From Sphingobacteriales bacterium (GTDB taxonomy: Bacteria; Bacteroidota; Bacteroidia; Chitinophagales; Chitinophagaceae), in the NCBI GenBank assembly GCA_003963365.1, contig RXJG01000002.1, positions 70,568 to 134,567 on the forward strand: 64,000 nucleotides of DNA, given 5' to 3'. The notes beneath the pieces are model-generated. The model did not search any database, was not told the origin of the DNA, and was given only the letters and a program-made list of their open reading frames with translations. Positions 33,478 to 42,050 of the stretch are shown piece after piece; position 1 is the first letter of the stretch, and each line of letters opens with the position of its first letter. The position numbers were made by a program, and so were the translations under genes.

Positions 33478-36400
33478 TTATTCTTTAATATCTGTATTTG
33501 TCTTTGGTTTGTCGTATTCCCATTCACTGGTTATAAGTTTACGGGAAGCAGGATAAATTTCATCACAGGAATTACCATCATATAATCTTCCGTTCTTCAT
33601 TACCCATTTAATGGTGTTAGAGTTACGGATATTTTCCAATGGATTCTTATCAAGAATGATCATATCAGCTAATTTACCGGCTTCAATGCTTCCCAGATCT
33701 TTATCCAAACCTAATCCTTGAGCACCGAGAATTGTGGCTGTTCTTAATGCATTTAAATTGTTCATGCCACCACTTTGCATAGCCCATAATTCCCAATGAT
33801 AACCCAAGCCCTGAAATTCGCCGTGGCTACCGATACCAACCATTCCGCCTGCTTCTACAAGATTCTTCATGTTTTTTGCATGTTTAGGGAAGACTTGTTC
33901 TTCATCCATCGTCCATCCAGCTCCAAGTCCTCCTAATCTTCTTGTTTTAGAAGCTAATTCTTCATAGGCAAAAAAGTGCTGCACTTTAGGATCGTGATAC
34001 GGCACTTCTCTTGACCAGAAGTAATTTTCAGCAAATGGCCCACCATACGATACCAGCAAGGTTGGTGTTACAATCATACCAGCTTTTGCAATAGAAGTAA
34101 ATACATCTTTATACAAAGGATAGATTGGTAATGCATGTTCATGACCGGGATAGCCATCTAATAAGTTGGTCATGTTCAGTTTGAAATCTAAACCACCTTC
34201 GGTGGTTGGCATTATCTGCTGATTGTTGGCGGCTTTAATGATCCACTCACGTTGTTTGCGATTACCGGTTAAATACATTTTTATGTATTTGGTATGGAAG
34301 TATTTACTGTACTGCTGTAAAATACTTTCAGCCTGGGCAGAATCTTTCACGTTATAGAACCAATAACCAACACCCGGACCTGTTGAATAAATTCTTGGGC
34401 CAATCATCATGCCGGCATCTACCATATCACCATATGTAAGCACATCTGTAGTAGATGTTTGAGGATCTCTTGTGGTAGTTACACCATAAGCAAGATTAGC
34501 AGCATAAATCCATATTTGATTTTTATGCACTCCCCAGTTAGGCCACATATGCGAATGCGGATCTACAAAGCCCGGTATAATTGTTTTACCTGCGACATCC
34601 ATTGTTTTTATTCCCGGTGGTGCCGCTAATGTTCCGCTTTTACCAACGGCTTTTATACGATTGTTTTCCACCCACACATCACCATTCTCAATTACTTCTT
34701 CGCCTTTCATCGTTACAATCCTGGCGCCTTTGAGTAATACACTTCCCTGGGGAATATCTTTTTTGAAGAAGACCTTCACATCTTTTTCACCGGCCTTGTA
34801 TTTAGGTTCTTCTTTCTTTACCTCTTTTTTAGCAGTAGTATCTTTTGCTTTGATCGAGTCCTGAACTTTCTTTAATGAGTCGGCTGCTTTCTTTAAAACA
34901 GAATCTGCGTTTACCCTGGCAGTTGAATCTTCAATTCTTTTATCTTCTGCTTTTTTTGCGTCAGCTAAACTGTCTTCAAAAAACTGTGCCCGGTCAACAT
35001 CATAAGTGAAGTGAGCACTACCTAAACTCCAGTGAACTGTTTTACCATCGTTTTGCCAGAAGGGAAACTCTCCACCTAATTCGGTTAATTTCCTTGCAGG
35101 AAAATCTGCATTGTCTGCTTCGGCTACGGAAACATAAGTAAGCTTACCTGTTTGCGGAATAGTAACCACATAAATGTTGTTGTTCACTTGTGCTAATGCT
35201 CTTTTGCCGTCAGGTGCTATAGTTATTATTGATGCCGGTGAAGGAAGCGTTAATTCTCTTTCTTTATCTGCTTCATCATTTTCCGGAATAATACATTTCA
35301 TTTTTTCCGGATCAGGTCTTCCGTTTTTTGTAGCTACACTTCCATATGTTGTGATGCCGGTTACATGCAATATTTTCTTCTCATCAGTTCCATCCCATTT
35401 AACAGATAACAAATCGCCATTAAAATGAGTGAGATAAATTCTGTCTGGTTCTGATTTTATAAAATGCGGATTGAATCTTCCTAATGCCTTATCTATTACC
35501 GTAACATCACCGCCATTGGAAGGTATCCAGCAAAGATCATCTTCATTACCATCGTATCCCGGTCCGTAAGCTTCTTTATAAGCTCTGTTTTTAGTACGAT
35601 AAAAAACAATTTTATCGCCAGCAGGATTATAAACAGCAGACTGGTAAAGCCCTGTTTCTTTGGTGAGCTTTTGCAGTGCATTTGTTTTAGCAGTTAAATT
35701 GAGTTTGTAGAGGTTACCACCATCAGCATTCCATGTAGTGAACACCAATGAATTACCATCCGGACTCCAGGCTGGTTGTGCTTCTGTAAATTCATTATTA
35801 GTAACACGTTTTGGTGAACCATTAGGATAATCCATCACATACAAACGATTTAATACGGTAAAAGCTAATTTCTTTCCATCAGGCGAAGGAATAGCATCTC
35901 TTATTTGTGTGGATTGCTGATAAGCCGTATCTGATACAGGATATTTGAATGCTAACTGAGGACCTAATTCCAGATCAACATCAACTGTGAAAGGAATTTC
36001 AGTGATAGCACTTCCGTCAACCGGTATGCGATGGATCTTTCCTCCATAAGAAGCGAGTACCGCTTTACTATCCGGAGTAAATGCCATAGCTGGTAACACA
36101 CCTAAAGGAGCGATTGATTCCTGTTCATCTCTTTGTACAGGATAAGCCAGCCATTTTTCATCGCCTGTTTGCAGGTTACGTAAAACCAGGCCCGTTTTGT
36201 CTTCATACCTTGTTCCGTACACTAACCATTTACCATCTTTTGATAAAGTAGGGGTAAAACCTGAACCATATCTTGAAGTGATATAATTTGTTTTGGCGTT
36301 TTTCCGGTCATATACACCAACCTGGTATTGTGGCAACAATGCATTGTAATTCCATGCACCAAAACGGGCAGAATAGTAAACCAGGTTTCCATCAGGGCTA

Positions 36401-37014
36401 ACTGCTGGATCAATTGTTTTTAATGCATTGGGGCCTTCAATCAGCTGCGCACCACTGCCACCTTTGCGGTGTACTATGAAAAGTTTGGGATTGCGGCGAC
36501 CTTTAGTATAAATAATATAGTCACCATCAGGTGTCCAGCAAGCGTCGGGAAAATATTGGTTTCGGTCAAAAGTAAGCTGGTTAGTGTCCTTCTTCTCAGT
36601 GTCTATATACCAAACATTATCAGCACCGTCCCGATCGGATATGAAAAGAATTTTCTTTCCATCCGGACTATATCTTGGATGTACATCATACGCTAAACCT
36701 TTGGTAATAGCCGTTGCTTTACCGCCTGTTGCCGGCATAGTATATAAATCACCCATCAAGTCAAAGATGATCGTTTTTCCATCCGGACTAATATCCAGGC
36801 TCATCCAGCTCCCTTCGTTGGTATTAAAGCTGATTTTTCTTGTAGGCTTTAATGGAAGATTTTTGTAAACTGAATATTTAACAGTGTCTTTTTTTGCACT
36901 GTCGGCAAATACCTCATACCTGGTTAGAGAAATCTTTTCTTTCTGATTCTGTGATAAATAGGTCAGTGCTCCGTATAATGATGTGCCAAGGAGCATGGCT
37001 GAAAGCAGTCGCAT
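33478..37014 (-). CDS. exported TolB-propeller / amidohydrolase fusion protein
   Basis: A 1178-residue protein with an N-terminal signal or anchor (MRLLSAMLLGTSLYGALTYL). Residues about 50-690 form PD40/tricorn-like propeller blades (ISPDGKTIIFDLMGDLYTMP, YSPDGKKILFISDRDGADN, AWSPDGNSLVFTTWN). A charged, coiled-coil-like linker follows (about 700-760, rich in KKxxDS). The C-terminal 400 residues are an amidohydrolase: metal ligands in GFVDPHSHMWP (near 820), GVTTTRDP, IGSHGEFQGLG near the fourth ligand region and LDKDLGSIEAGKLADMIILD. This fused architecture recurs in Bacteroidota and is often annotated imidazolonepropionase-like; the substrate is unknown. Confidence 0.88.
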   Translation of the reverse strand: MRLLSAMLLGTSLYGALTYLSQNQKEKISLTRYEVFADSAKKDTVKYSVYKNLPLKPTRKISFNTNEGSWMSLDISPDGKTIIFDLMGDLYTMPATGGKATAITKGLAYDVHPRYSPDGKKILFISDRDGADNVWYIDTEKKDTNQLTFDRNQYFPDACWTPDGDYIIYTKGRRNPKLFIVHRKGGSGAQLIEGPNALKTIDPAVSPDGNLVYYSARFGAWNYNALLPQYQVGVYDRKNAKTNYITSRYGSGFTPTLSKDGKWLVYGTRYEDKTGLVLRNLQTGDEKWLAYPVQRDEQESIAPLGVLPAMAFTPDSKAVLASYGGKIHRIPVDGSAITEIPFTVDVDLELGPQLAFKYPVSDTAYQQSTQIRDAIPSPDGKKLAFTVLNRLYVMDYPNGSPKRVTNNEFTEAQPAWSPDGNSLVFTTWNADGGNLYKLNLTAKTNALQKLTKETGLYQSAVYNPAGDKIVFYRTKNRAYKEAYGPGYDGNEDDLCWIPSNGGDVTVIDKALGRFNPHFIKSEPDRIYLTHFNGDLLSVKWDGTDEKKILHVTGITTYGSVATKNGRPDPEKMKCIIPENDEADKERELTLPSPASIITIAPDGKRALAQVNNNIYVVTIPQTGKLTYVSVAEADNADFPARKLTELGGEFPFWQNDGKTVHWSLGSAHFTYDVDRAQFFEDSLADAKKAEDKRIEDSTARVNADSVLKKAADSLKKVQDSIKAKDTTAKKEVKKEEPKYKAGEKDVKVFFKKDIPQGSVLLKGARIVTMKGEEVIENGDVWVENNRIKAVGKSGTLAAPPGIKTMDVAGKTIIPGFVDPHSHMWPNWGVHKNQIWIYAANLAYGVTTTRDPQTSTTDVLTYGDMVDAGMMIGPRIYSTGPGVGYWFYNVKDSAQAESILQQYSKYFHTKYIKMYLTGNRKQREWIIKAANNQQIMPTTEGGLDFKLNMTNLLDGYPGHEHALPIYPLYKDVFTSIAKAGMIVTPTLLVSYGGPFAENYFWSREVPYHDPKVQHFFAYEELASKTRRLGGLGAGWTMDEEQVFPKHAKNMKNLVEAGGMVGIGSHGEFQGLGYHWELWAMQSGGMNNLNALRTATILGAQGLGLDKDLGSIEAGKLADMIILDKNPLENIRNSNTIKWVMKNGRLYDGNSCDEIYPASRKLITSEWEYDKPKTNTDIKE

Positions 37015-37108
37015 AATGGTAGATTTTTATTGTGGCCGGAAGATAAGGAATCTGTTATAGAGCAAATAAATTTATTATGTAAATGGCAGTATGGGTTAAT
37101 TTTATTCG

Positions 37109-37368
37109 ATGCATTCATATACTAAAGGTCTGATTACTCTTTATAAAAAGCATGGCAATAGAGAAAAGGCCAAAAGTGCCAAAGCGTATTTGCAAAACCA
37201 GTTTGAATATGTTGGTTTTAAAGCCACTTAATGGCGGAAATTATTAAAAGAGTATTCAAAACAAAATAAACCAGCTTATACTGATTGCCGGTTGTTGTAA
37301 AAGAATTATTTAATGTAGCTGAAAGAGAAATACTTATAAGAACGCTAAATGAGCAAAAGAATTTATAG
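37109..37368 (+). pseudogene. decayed N-terminal fragment of an AlkD-like DNA alkylation repair protein
   Basis: Not an open frame, but readable. From ATG 37109 the product runs LITLYKKHGNREKAKSAKAY, then QFEYVGFKAT, stops at TAA 37229, continues as WRKLLKEYSKQNKPAYT, and after a frame change near 37285 reads LPVVVKELFNVAEREI to TAG 37366. The order of elements (NPEKA-like, NQFxFxGIxT, RRxLLK, LWxLPERE) is that of HEAT-like AlkD glycosylases, normally about 230 residues. The rest of the gene is absent: kdsA follows. One nonsense codon, one frameshift and a large 3' loss mark it as a relic. Confidence 0.7.
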
Positions 37369-37399
37369 TGAAAAAATAAGCCCCTGCTGAATGAAGGGG
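37369..37399 (-). terminator. likely terminator of kdsA
   Basis: On the minus strand, CCCCTT / AGGGG around CATTCAGC, then CTTATTTTTTC. It lies just past the kdsA stop. Confidence 0.5.
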
Positions 37400-37425
37400 A
37401 AATACTGAAAAGAATAAAATAAAAA

Positions 37426-38247
37426 TTACACTACCGCCTTCCTCAGCTTAACTAATTGTTGTAATAATCCTTCCAATAAATCCAGGCGAAGCATATTGGC
37501 TCCATCACTTTTAGCAACTGCCGGGTTAGGATGAGTTTCAATAAACAAACCATCGGCACCGGTTGCAATAGCAGCTTTGGCTATTGTTCCAATCAATTGT
37601 GGATTACCACCGGTAATACCAGTTGTTTGATTAGGTTGTTGAAGTGAATGTGTTACATCCATCACCACGGGTGTGCCATGTTCTTTCATCCAGGGAATAT
37701 TTCGGTAGTCTACTACTAAATCCTGGTAGCCGAACGTAGTTCCTCTTTCGGTGAGTATGACTTTATCATTTCCTGCATTGCGGATTTTTTCAGTGGCAAA
37801 TTTCATAGATGGACCACTGAGGAATTGGCCTTTCTTAACATTCACCACTTTACCGGTTTCTGCAGCAGCTATTAATAAATCTGTTTGGCGACAAAGGAAT
37901 GCAGGTATCTGCAATACATCAATGTATTTAGCGGCAACTGCGGCCTCTTCATGTGCATGTATATCAGAGGTGGTAGGCAGTTTATATTTTTCTCCAACCT
38001 TTTTTACTAATGCCATCGCAGTCTCATCACCAATGCCGGTAAAAGAATTAGCACTGGTGCGGTTTGCTTTACGGTAAGATGCCTTGAATATATAAGGGAT
38101 ACCTAAATTTTTACAGATGCCTGAAACTTTATCGGCCACTTCCATTATCAATTCTTCACTTTCTACCACGCATGGACCTGCTATTAAAAAGAAATTAGTT
38201 GAGTCATAAGATTGACCGGCAAACAGGTCTTTCAAAAATTTTTCCAT
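37426..38247 (-). CDS. kdsA: 3-deoxy-8-phosphooctulonate synthase
   Basis: Condenses phosphoenolpyruvate with arabinose 5-phosphate to give Kdo 8-phosphate, the precursor of the inner core sugar of lipopolysaccharide, which confirms a Gram-negative envelope. At 273 residues it matches the family, with FLIAGPCVVESEE, KASYRKANRTS, TSDIHAHEEA, ILTERGTTFGY, DVTHSLQQPNQTTG and FIETHPNP. A TATCTTTG box ends four bases before the ATG, so the message may be leaderless. An AAAC heptad array lies directly behind that box in the promoter region. Confidence 0.95.
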   Translation of the reverse strand: MEKFLKDLFAGQSYDSTNFFLIAGPCVVESEELIMEVADKVSGICKNLGIPYIFKASYRKANRTSANSFTGIGDETAMALVKKVGEKYKLPTTSDIHAHEEAAVAAKYIDVLQIPAFLCRQTDLLIAAAETGKVVNVKKGQFLSGPSMKFATEKIRNAGNDKVILTERGTTFGYQDLVVDYRNIPWMKEHGTPVVMDVTHSLQQPNQTTGITGGNPQLIGTIAKAAIATGADGLFIETHPNPAVAKSDGANMLRLDLLEGLLQQLVKLRKAVV

Positions 38248-38251
38248 GGCG

Positions 38252-38259
38252 CAAAGATA
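38252..38259 (-). promoter_or_regulatory. -7 box TATCTTTG of kdsA
   Basis: An exact TAnnTTTG match, followed by CGCC and the kdsA ATG. Typical spacing puts the transcription start at or within a base or two of the start codon. Confidence 0.6.
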
Positions 38260-38261
38260 GG

Positions 38262-38296
38262 ATAGTTTATAGTTTGTGGTTTATGGTTTGTTGTTG
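38262..38296. repeat. AAAC heptad array upstream of kdsA
   Basis: Plus strand ATAGTTT, ATAGTTT, GTGGTTT, ATGGTTT, GTTGTTG. In the kdsA sense it is AAAC-type and sits where the -33 region would be. Confidence 0.8.
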
Positions 38297-38344
38297 AGTA
38301 TTGAGAACATCTCATTCAATTGTAATCGAAGAAAAAGTACTTGT

Positions 38345-38379
38345 AACCAGAAACTAAAGACAAAAAAACCATAAACTCG
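38345..38379. repeat. AAAC heptad array upstream of the threonine dehydrogenase gene
   Basis: AACCAGA, AACTAAA, GACAAAA, AAACCAT, AAACTCG on the plus strand, five exact seven-base steps. The orientation is opposite to the array at 38262, so each divergent gene has AAAC on its own sense strand. Confidence 0.75.
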
Positions 38380-38406
38380 CTATCTTGCATTTCTTAATCG
38401 CTTGCC

Positions 38407-39348
38407 ATGATCAAAGAAAAAATTTTAGTTATAGGAGCTTCAGGACAGATAGGAGTGGAGCTCACGTTAGCTTTGAGAAAAATATATGGAAATGCCAATG
38501 TAGTGGCATCTGATTTACGGGAACAAAATCCATTGCTGGAGGGAACAGGCCCATATGTGAGTTTGGATGTGATGAATAAAGAAATGCTGCATGTACAGGT
38601 CATTCGTCAAAACTTTACACAGATTTATTTGCTGGCTGCTATTCTTTCTGCAACAGGAGAGAAGAATCCCAATCTTGCATGGAATCTAAATATGTCAGGG
38701 TTATTAAATGTACTGGACATAGCAAGAGAAGAAAAAATTCATAAAGTTTACTGGCCCAGTTCCATTGCCGTATTCGGACCAACTTCACCTAAACAAAATT
38801 GTCCGCAGCAAACTATTATTGAACCCACGACTGTGTATGGTATCAGTAAATATGCTGGTGAATTCTGGTGCAATTATTATTACCAGCGTTTTGGTGTGGA
38901 TGTAAGAAGTATCCGTTATCCGGGTTTGATCAGTTATAAATCTGCTCCTGGTGGCGGCACTACTGATTATGCCGTGGAAATATTTCATGAAGCACTGGAA
39001 GAGAAAAAATATGAATGTTTTTTGAATGAAGATACTTACCTGCCCATGATGTACATGCCCGATGCAATCCGTGCTACTATTGAATTGATGGAAGCACCGG
39101 CCGAGAAAATTTCTATTCGTCATTCCTATAATATTTCAGGCATGAGTTTTTCACCAAAAGAAATTGCGGCTGAAATAAAAAAACATATTCCTGAATTTTC
39201 AATGACCTATAAGCCTGATTATCGCCAGGCAATTGCCGATAGCTGGCCACAGAGTATTGATGATAGTGTGGCAAGAAGAGACTGGGGATGGAAAGAGGAG
39301 TTTGATTTGTCAAGAATGACAAAAGATATGCTTGATAATTTGAAATAA
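38407..39348 (+). CDS. NAD-dependent epimerase-type L-threonine 3-dehydrogenase
   Basis: A 313-residue extended short-chain dehydrogenase. The nucleotide-binding motif is VIGASGQIG (residues 8-16) and the catalytic pair is YGISK (Y144, K148), preceded by the serine in YWPSSIAVFGP. RSIRYPGLISYKSAPGGGTTDYAVEIF (in part) is diagnostic of the SDR-type threonine dehydrogenases found in Bacteroidota, which oxidise L-threonine to 2-amino-3-oxobutyrate. The alternative is a UDP-sugar epimerase, less likely given this signature. Its stop overlaps the start of the GH5 gene by one base (AATGA), so the two are translationally coupled. Confidence 0.88.
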   Translation: MIKEKILVIGASGQIGVELTLALRKIYGNANVVASDLREQNPLLEGTGPYVSLDVMNKEMLHVQVIRQNFTQIYLLAAILSATGEKNPNLAWNLNMSGLLNVLDIAREEKIHKVYWPSSIAVFGPTSPKQNCPQQTIIEPTTVYGISKYAGEFWCNYYYQRFGVDVRSIRYPGLISYKSAPGGGTTDYAVEIFHEALEEKKYECFLNEDTYLPMMYMPDAIRATIELMEAPAEKISIRHSYNISGMSFSPKEIAAEIKKHIPEFSMTYKPDYRQAIADSWPQSIDDSVARRDWGWKEEFDLSRMTKDMLDNLK

Positions 39349-40496
39349 TGAGATACATTTTTTGCATTTTATTACTGGTATCACTTTTTGCTTTTTGCAA
39401 AAAGAAAAATACACCGCCACCACCTCCAGCAGTGGATATAACAAAAATTTTATCCCGGGGCATTAATCTTTCTAACTGGTTTAATGATTATTCCGATAAA
39501 GGACAATACAGCAATCGTTTTACTGCTGCGCAATTTTCCATTATTAAACAGGCCGGGTTTACCAATGTAAGATTACCCATAGGGCATACAATTTTGTTTC
39601 AACCGGCTAATCCATCTCAGCTTAATGCCGCTAATCTTACTTATGTGGATGCAGCAGTAAAAGCCATCATTGATGCCGGTTTAACTGCCACTATCAATTA
39701 TCATCCATTGAATGATGATTATGAAAAATTAATGGCAACTGATGTAACGAAAGCAGATGCACTGGCAGCTTACTGGAAGGCAGTAGCTTCTTTCTTTAAA
39801 AAATATCCGGCTGATAAATTAATATTTGAAGTATACAACGAGCCGCATATCGCTTCTTATAACAGCGGTGTACCTGTTACCAAAAGCTGGTGGGCGCCGG
39901 TACAGGAAAAGTTAGTTAAAGCGATCAGGGAAATAACAAGCGAACATTATGTAGTTGTTGGTGGTGAAGGATGGAACAGTATGGATGGATTAAAACTGTT
40001 AACACCTTACAATTATCAGCGTATTGTTTATAATTTTCATTATTACGAACCATTTGTATTTACGCACCAGGGTGCCACCTGGGTGGGCGACCCCTGGCCT
40101 TTATTAAAAGATGTACCCTATCCTTCAACCCCTGAAAATGTGGCGCCGCTGATTGCGGCCAGCAGCAATCAATCCGTAAAAGATTTATTAAACTGGTATG
40201 GCAATTACCGTTTTAATACTGATACTTTATACAATCAATTAAAAGTGGCGGCTGACTGGGCTAAACTAAATAATGTGCCGCTTATTTGTAATGAGTTTGG
40301 TTCATATAAACCCTTTGCACCAAGGCAAAGCCGGTTAAATTTAATCAGGGATGTAAGAACAAGTTTGGAACAATTAAAAATTGGCTGGGCTATGTGGGAC
40401 TGTGATGAAGGTTTTGGATTTATTGACTATCCCGGCGGCAACAGAAATAACCCGGTAGCTGATAATGAAGTGCTGGCAGCGTTGGGGTTAAAATAG
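39348..40496 (+). CDS. glycoside hydrolase family 5 (cellulase-type) lipoprotein
   Basis: A 382-residue lipoprotein: hydrophobic N-terminus with lipobox SLFAFC, mature start CKKKNT followed by a proline run. The GH5 barrel carries the acid/base glutamate in FEVYNEPH (E165) and the nucleophile in ICNEFGSY (E316), plus the arginine of NVRLPIGH. The enzyme should cleave beta-1,4-glucan or mannan-like chains at the cell surface or in the periplasm. It overlaps the threonine dehydrogenase gene by one base, an unexpected pairing of functions. Its TAG stop is next to the acylphosphatase stop on the other strand. Confidence 0.9.
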   Translation: MRYIFCILLLVSLFAFCKKKNTPPPPPAVDITKILSRGINLSNWFNDYSDKGQYSNRFTAAQFSIIKQAGFTNVRLPIGHTILFQPANPSQLNAANLTYVDAAVKAIIDAGLTATINYHPLNDDYEKLMATDVTKADALAAYWKAVASFFKKYPADKLIFEVYNEPHIASYNSGVPVTKSWWAPVQEKLVKAIREITSEHYVVVGGEGWNSMDGLKLLTPYNYQRIVYNFHYYEPFVFTHQGATWVGDPWPLLKDVPYPSTPENVAPLIAASSNQSVKDLLNWYGNYRFNTDTLYNQLKVAADWAKLNNVPLICNEFGSYKPFAPRQSRLNLIRDVRTSLEQLKIGWAMWDCDEGFGFIDYPGGNRNNPVADNEVLAALGLK

Positions 40497-40766
40497 TTAA
40501 TGCATAACTTCAAATCCATTGAATTGCTGAAGGGGCACATCTTCTTTAATTAACTCAGTTACTACTGCCCGTGGCGGCCCTTGTTTACAGTACAGGAGTA
40601 AATCATTTAACTGATACTCCTCACCGGTAGCAACAATAAACACGTCGCCGTTAGATAAGTTTTTTACTGTGCCTGTTATCCCAATAGTATCAGCCTTTGT
40701 TTTGGTGAAATGACGGAAATAAACACCCTGTACCTTTCCTTTAACCGTAATGGAAATTGTTTTCAT
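40497..40766 (-). CDS. acyP: acylphosphatase
   Basis: Hydrolyses carboxyl-phosphate bonds of small acyl phosphates. At 89 residues it is a standard ferredoxin-like fold with the substrate arginine in GKVQGVYFRHF (R18) and the water-orienting asparagine in GTVKNLSNGDV (N36). The start codon overlaps the stop of the upstream Rrf2-type regulator (TAATG), so its translation is probably coupled to that gene. Confidence 0.92.
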   Translation of the reverse strand: MKTISITVKGKVQGVYFRHFTKTKADTIGITGTVKNLSNGDVFIVATGEEYQLNDLLLYCKQGPPRAVVTELIKEDVPLQQFNGFEVMH

Positions 40767-41179
40767 TATCTGGCATGCGCCATATCGGCTACCGTTTTCT
40801 TTTCTACAATATTGAGAGTGGCATCTCTTACCTGTATCATTACTTCATTAATGCCACAATGTTTTTCATCACAATTCTTGCAGCGTTCATAAAAATATAA
40901 ACTCACACAAGGCATCAGGGCAATGGGCCCGTCTAATAAACGCATCACTTTCGCCAATGGAATCTTATTGGGGGATACTTTAAAAAAATAGCCGCCGCCT
41001 TTTCCTTTTTTACTGTCCAGTAAACCGGCATTTTTTAATTCCAGTAAAATATTTTCCAAAAACTTCAACGGAATTTTTTTCTTTTTGGATATTTCTGCAA
41101 TCAGCGTAGGATCATTTGGATTTTTTTGCGCCATATAAATTAACGCCTGGAAAGCATATTGTGTTTTCTTTGATAACAT
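40766..41179 (-). CDS. Rrf2-family transcriptional regulator
   Basis: A 137-residue winged-helix regulator. The N-terminal MLSKKTQYAFQALIYMAQ and ISKKKKIPLKFLENILLEL match Rrf2, with the wing GGGYFF. Four cysteines (C91, C100, C103, C108; CKNCDEKHC) could hold an Fe-S cluster as in IscR/NsrR, though the spacing is not identical to either. It is upstream of acyP in a coupled pair. A seven-base AAACCAG array (41204-41252) forms its leader. The regulated genes are not evident; redox or sulfur control is inference. Confidence 0.88.
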   Translation of the reverse strand: MLSKKTQYAFQALIYMAQKNPNDPTLIAEISKKKKIPLKFLENILLELKNAGLLDSKKGKGGGYFFKVSPNKIPLAKVMRLLDGPIALMPCVSLYFYERCKNCDEKHCGINEVMIQVRDATLNIVEKKTVADMAHAR

Positions 41180-41203
41180 AACTAAATTTGTAGATTAAAG
41201 GTA

Positions 41204-41252
41204 GTGAATGTTTCTGGTTGTTGGTTTCTGGTTTCTTGTTGCTTGTTTTCAT
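41204..41252. repeat. AAACCAG heptad array in the Rrf2 leader
   Basis: Plus strand GTGAATG, TTTCTGG, TTGTTGG, TTTCTGG, TTTCTTG, TTGCTTG, TTTTCAT. In the gene's sense it is AACCAGA-type. The register of seven is exact over six units. Confidence 0.8.
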
Positions 41253-41318
41253 TTTTTTTTTCTTACAAAGCCAGAACCTTTATTCAAGTTTTAATTTTTA
41301 AAATATAATATCGTCTTC

Positions 41319-41339
41319 AACCAGTAACCAGCAACTAAA
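41319..41339. repeat. AACCAGY heptads overlapping the response-regulator stop
   Basis: AACCAGT, AACCAGC, AACTAAA on the plus strand. The TAG stop of the response regulator (41337-41335) is part of the last unit. Confidence 0.75.
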
Positions 41340-41976
41340 TCAGCCGGTGCTCATAGGCATATTTCACCAGCCCGATTACTGAATTGGTTTTTGTTTTGCG
41401 GAAGATATTTTTGCGATGCGTTTCTACAGTTCTTTCACTCAGGAAAAGTGTTTCAGCAATTTTTTTATTGCTGTATTCTTTTTCTATCAGCCTTACGATT
41501 TCAATTTCCCTTGCGGTTAAACGGGCTTCCTCTGTTTCTTTTTTTCGGGAGCTGGCCAGCGTCATTTCCTGTATTACTTCTTCGCTAAAGTAAATGCCTC
41601 CATTGGCAATTTTTTCCAGGGCTTTAATAAACTCCTGCTTATTGGTATTCTTCAGCATATAACCGGCTATGTCGGCATCATCAATCATTTCATTAACCAA
41701 ATCACCCTGTCCGCTCATGGAAAGAGCCAGTATTTTTATATCAGGGAAAAGCCGTCTTACTCTTTTTGCCAGCACATTACCGTTCATGCCCGGCATCATC
41801 ACATCGGTAAGTAAAATATCCACGTCTTCTTTTTTCAACAGGTTCAGCATTTCTTCCGGGTTATTATTTTCAATCACTACCTGGAAATGGGGATGATTGT
41901 GCAAAAGCGATTTCAACCCATCAATTACTATCTGGTGGTCGTCAACAATGGCAATATTGTACTTTGTTTTATTCAT
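41335..41976 (-). CDS. NarL/FixJ-type response regulator
   Basis: A 213-residue cytoplasmic regulator. The receiver domain has the acidic pair VDD, the phosphoacceptor aspartate in LLTDVMMPGMNG (D58 counted from the ATG at 41976) and a lysine near AGYMLKNT. The C-terminal LuxR-type helix-turn-helix is LTAREIEIVRLIEKEYSNKK and AETLFLSERTVETHRKNIF. An in-frame ATG at 41985 is also possible. It pairs with the histidine kinase 74 bases upstream. The TAG stop is contained in a heptad repeat element. Confidence 0.92.
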   Translation of the reverse strand: MNKTKYNIAIVDDHQIVIDGLKSLLHNHPHFQVVIENNNPEEMLNLLKKEDVDILLTDVMMPGMNGNVLAKRVRRLFPDIKILALSMSGQGDLVNEMIDDADIAGYMLKNTNKQEFIKALEKIANGGIYFSEEVIQEMTLASSRKKETEEARLTAREIEIVRLIEKEYSNKKIAETLFLSERTVETHRKNIFRKTKTNSVIGLVKYAYEHRLI

Positions 41977-42050
41977 AATAACCATATTACTATGGCCGGC
42001 AATTCTGTTATTGTAAATATATATGAGAGGTTGAAAAAAAACAAGACAGT

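Noticed and set aside
39348..40496. Polysaccharide utilisation locus around the GH13, GH5 and GH29 genes
   Set aside because: The three hydrolases are far apart, and no SusC/SusD pair or hybrid regulator accompanies any of them.
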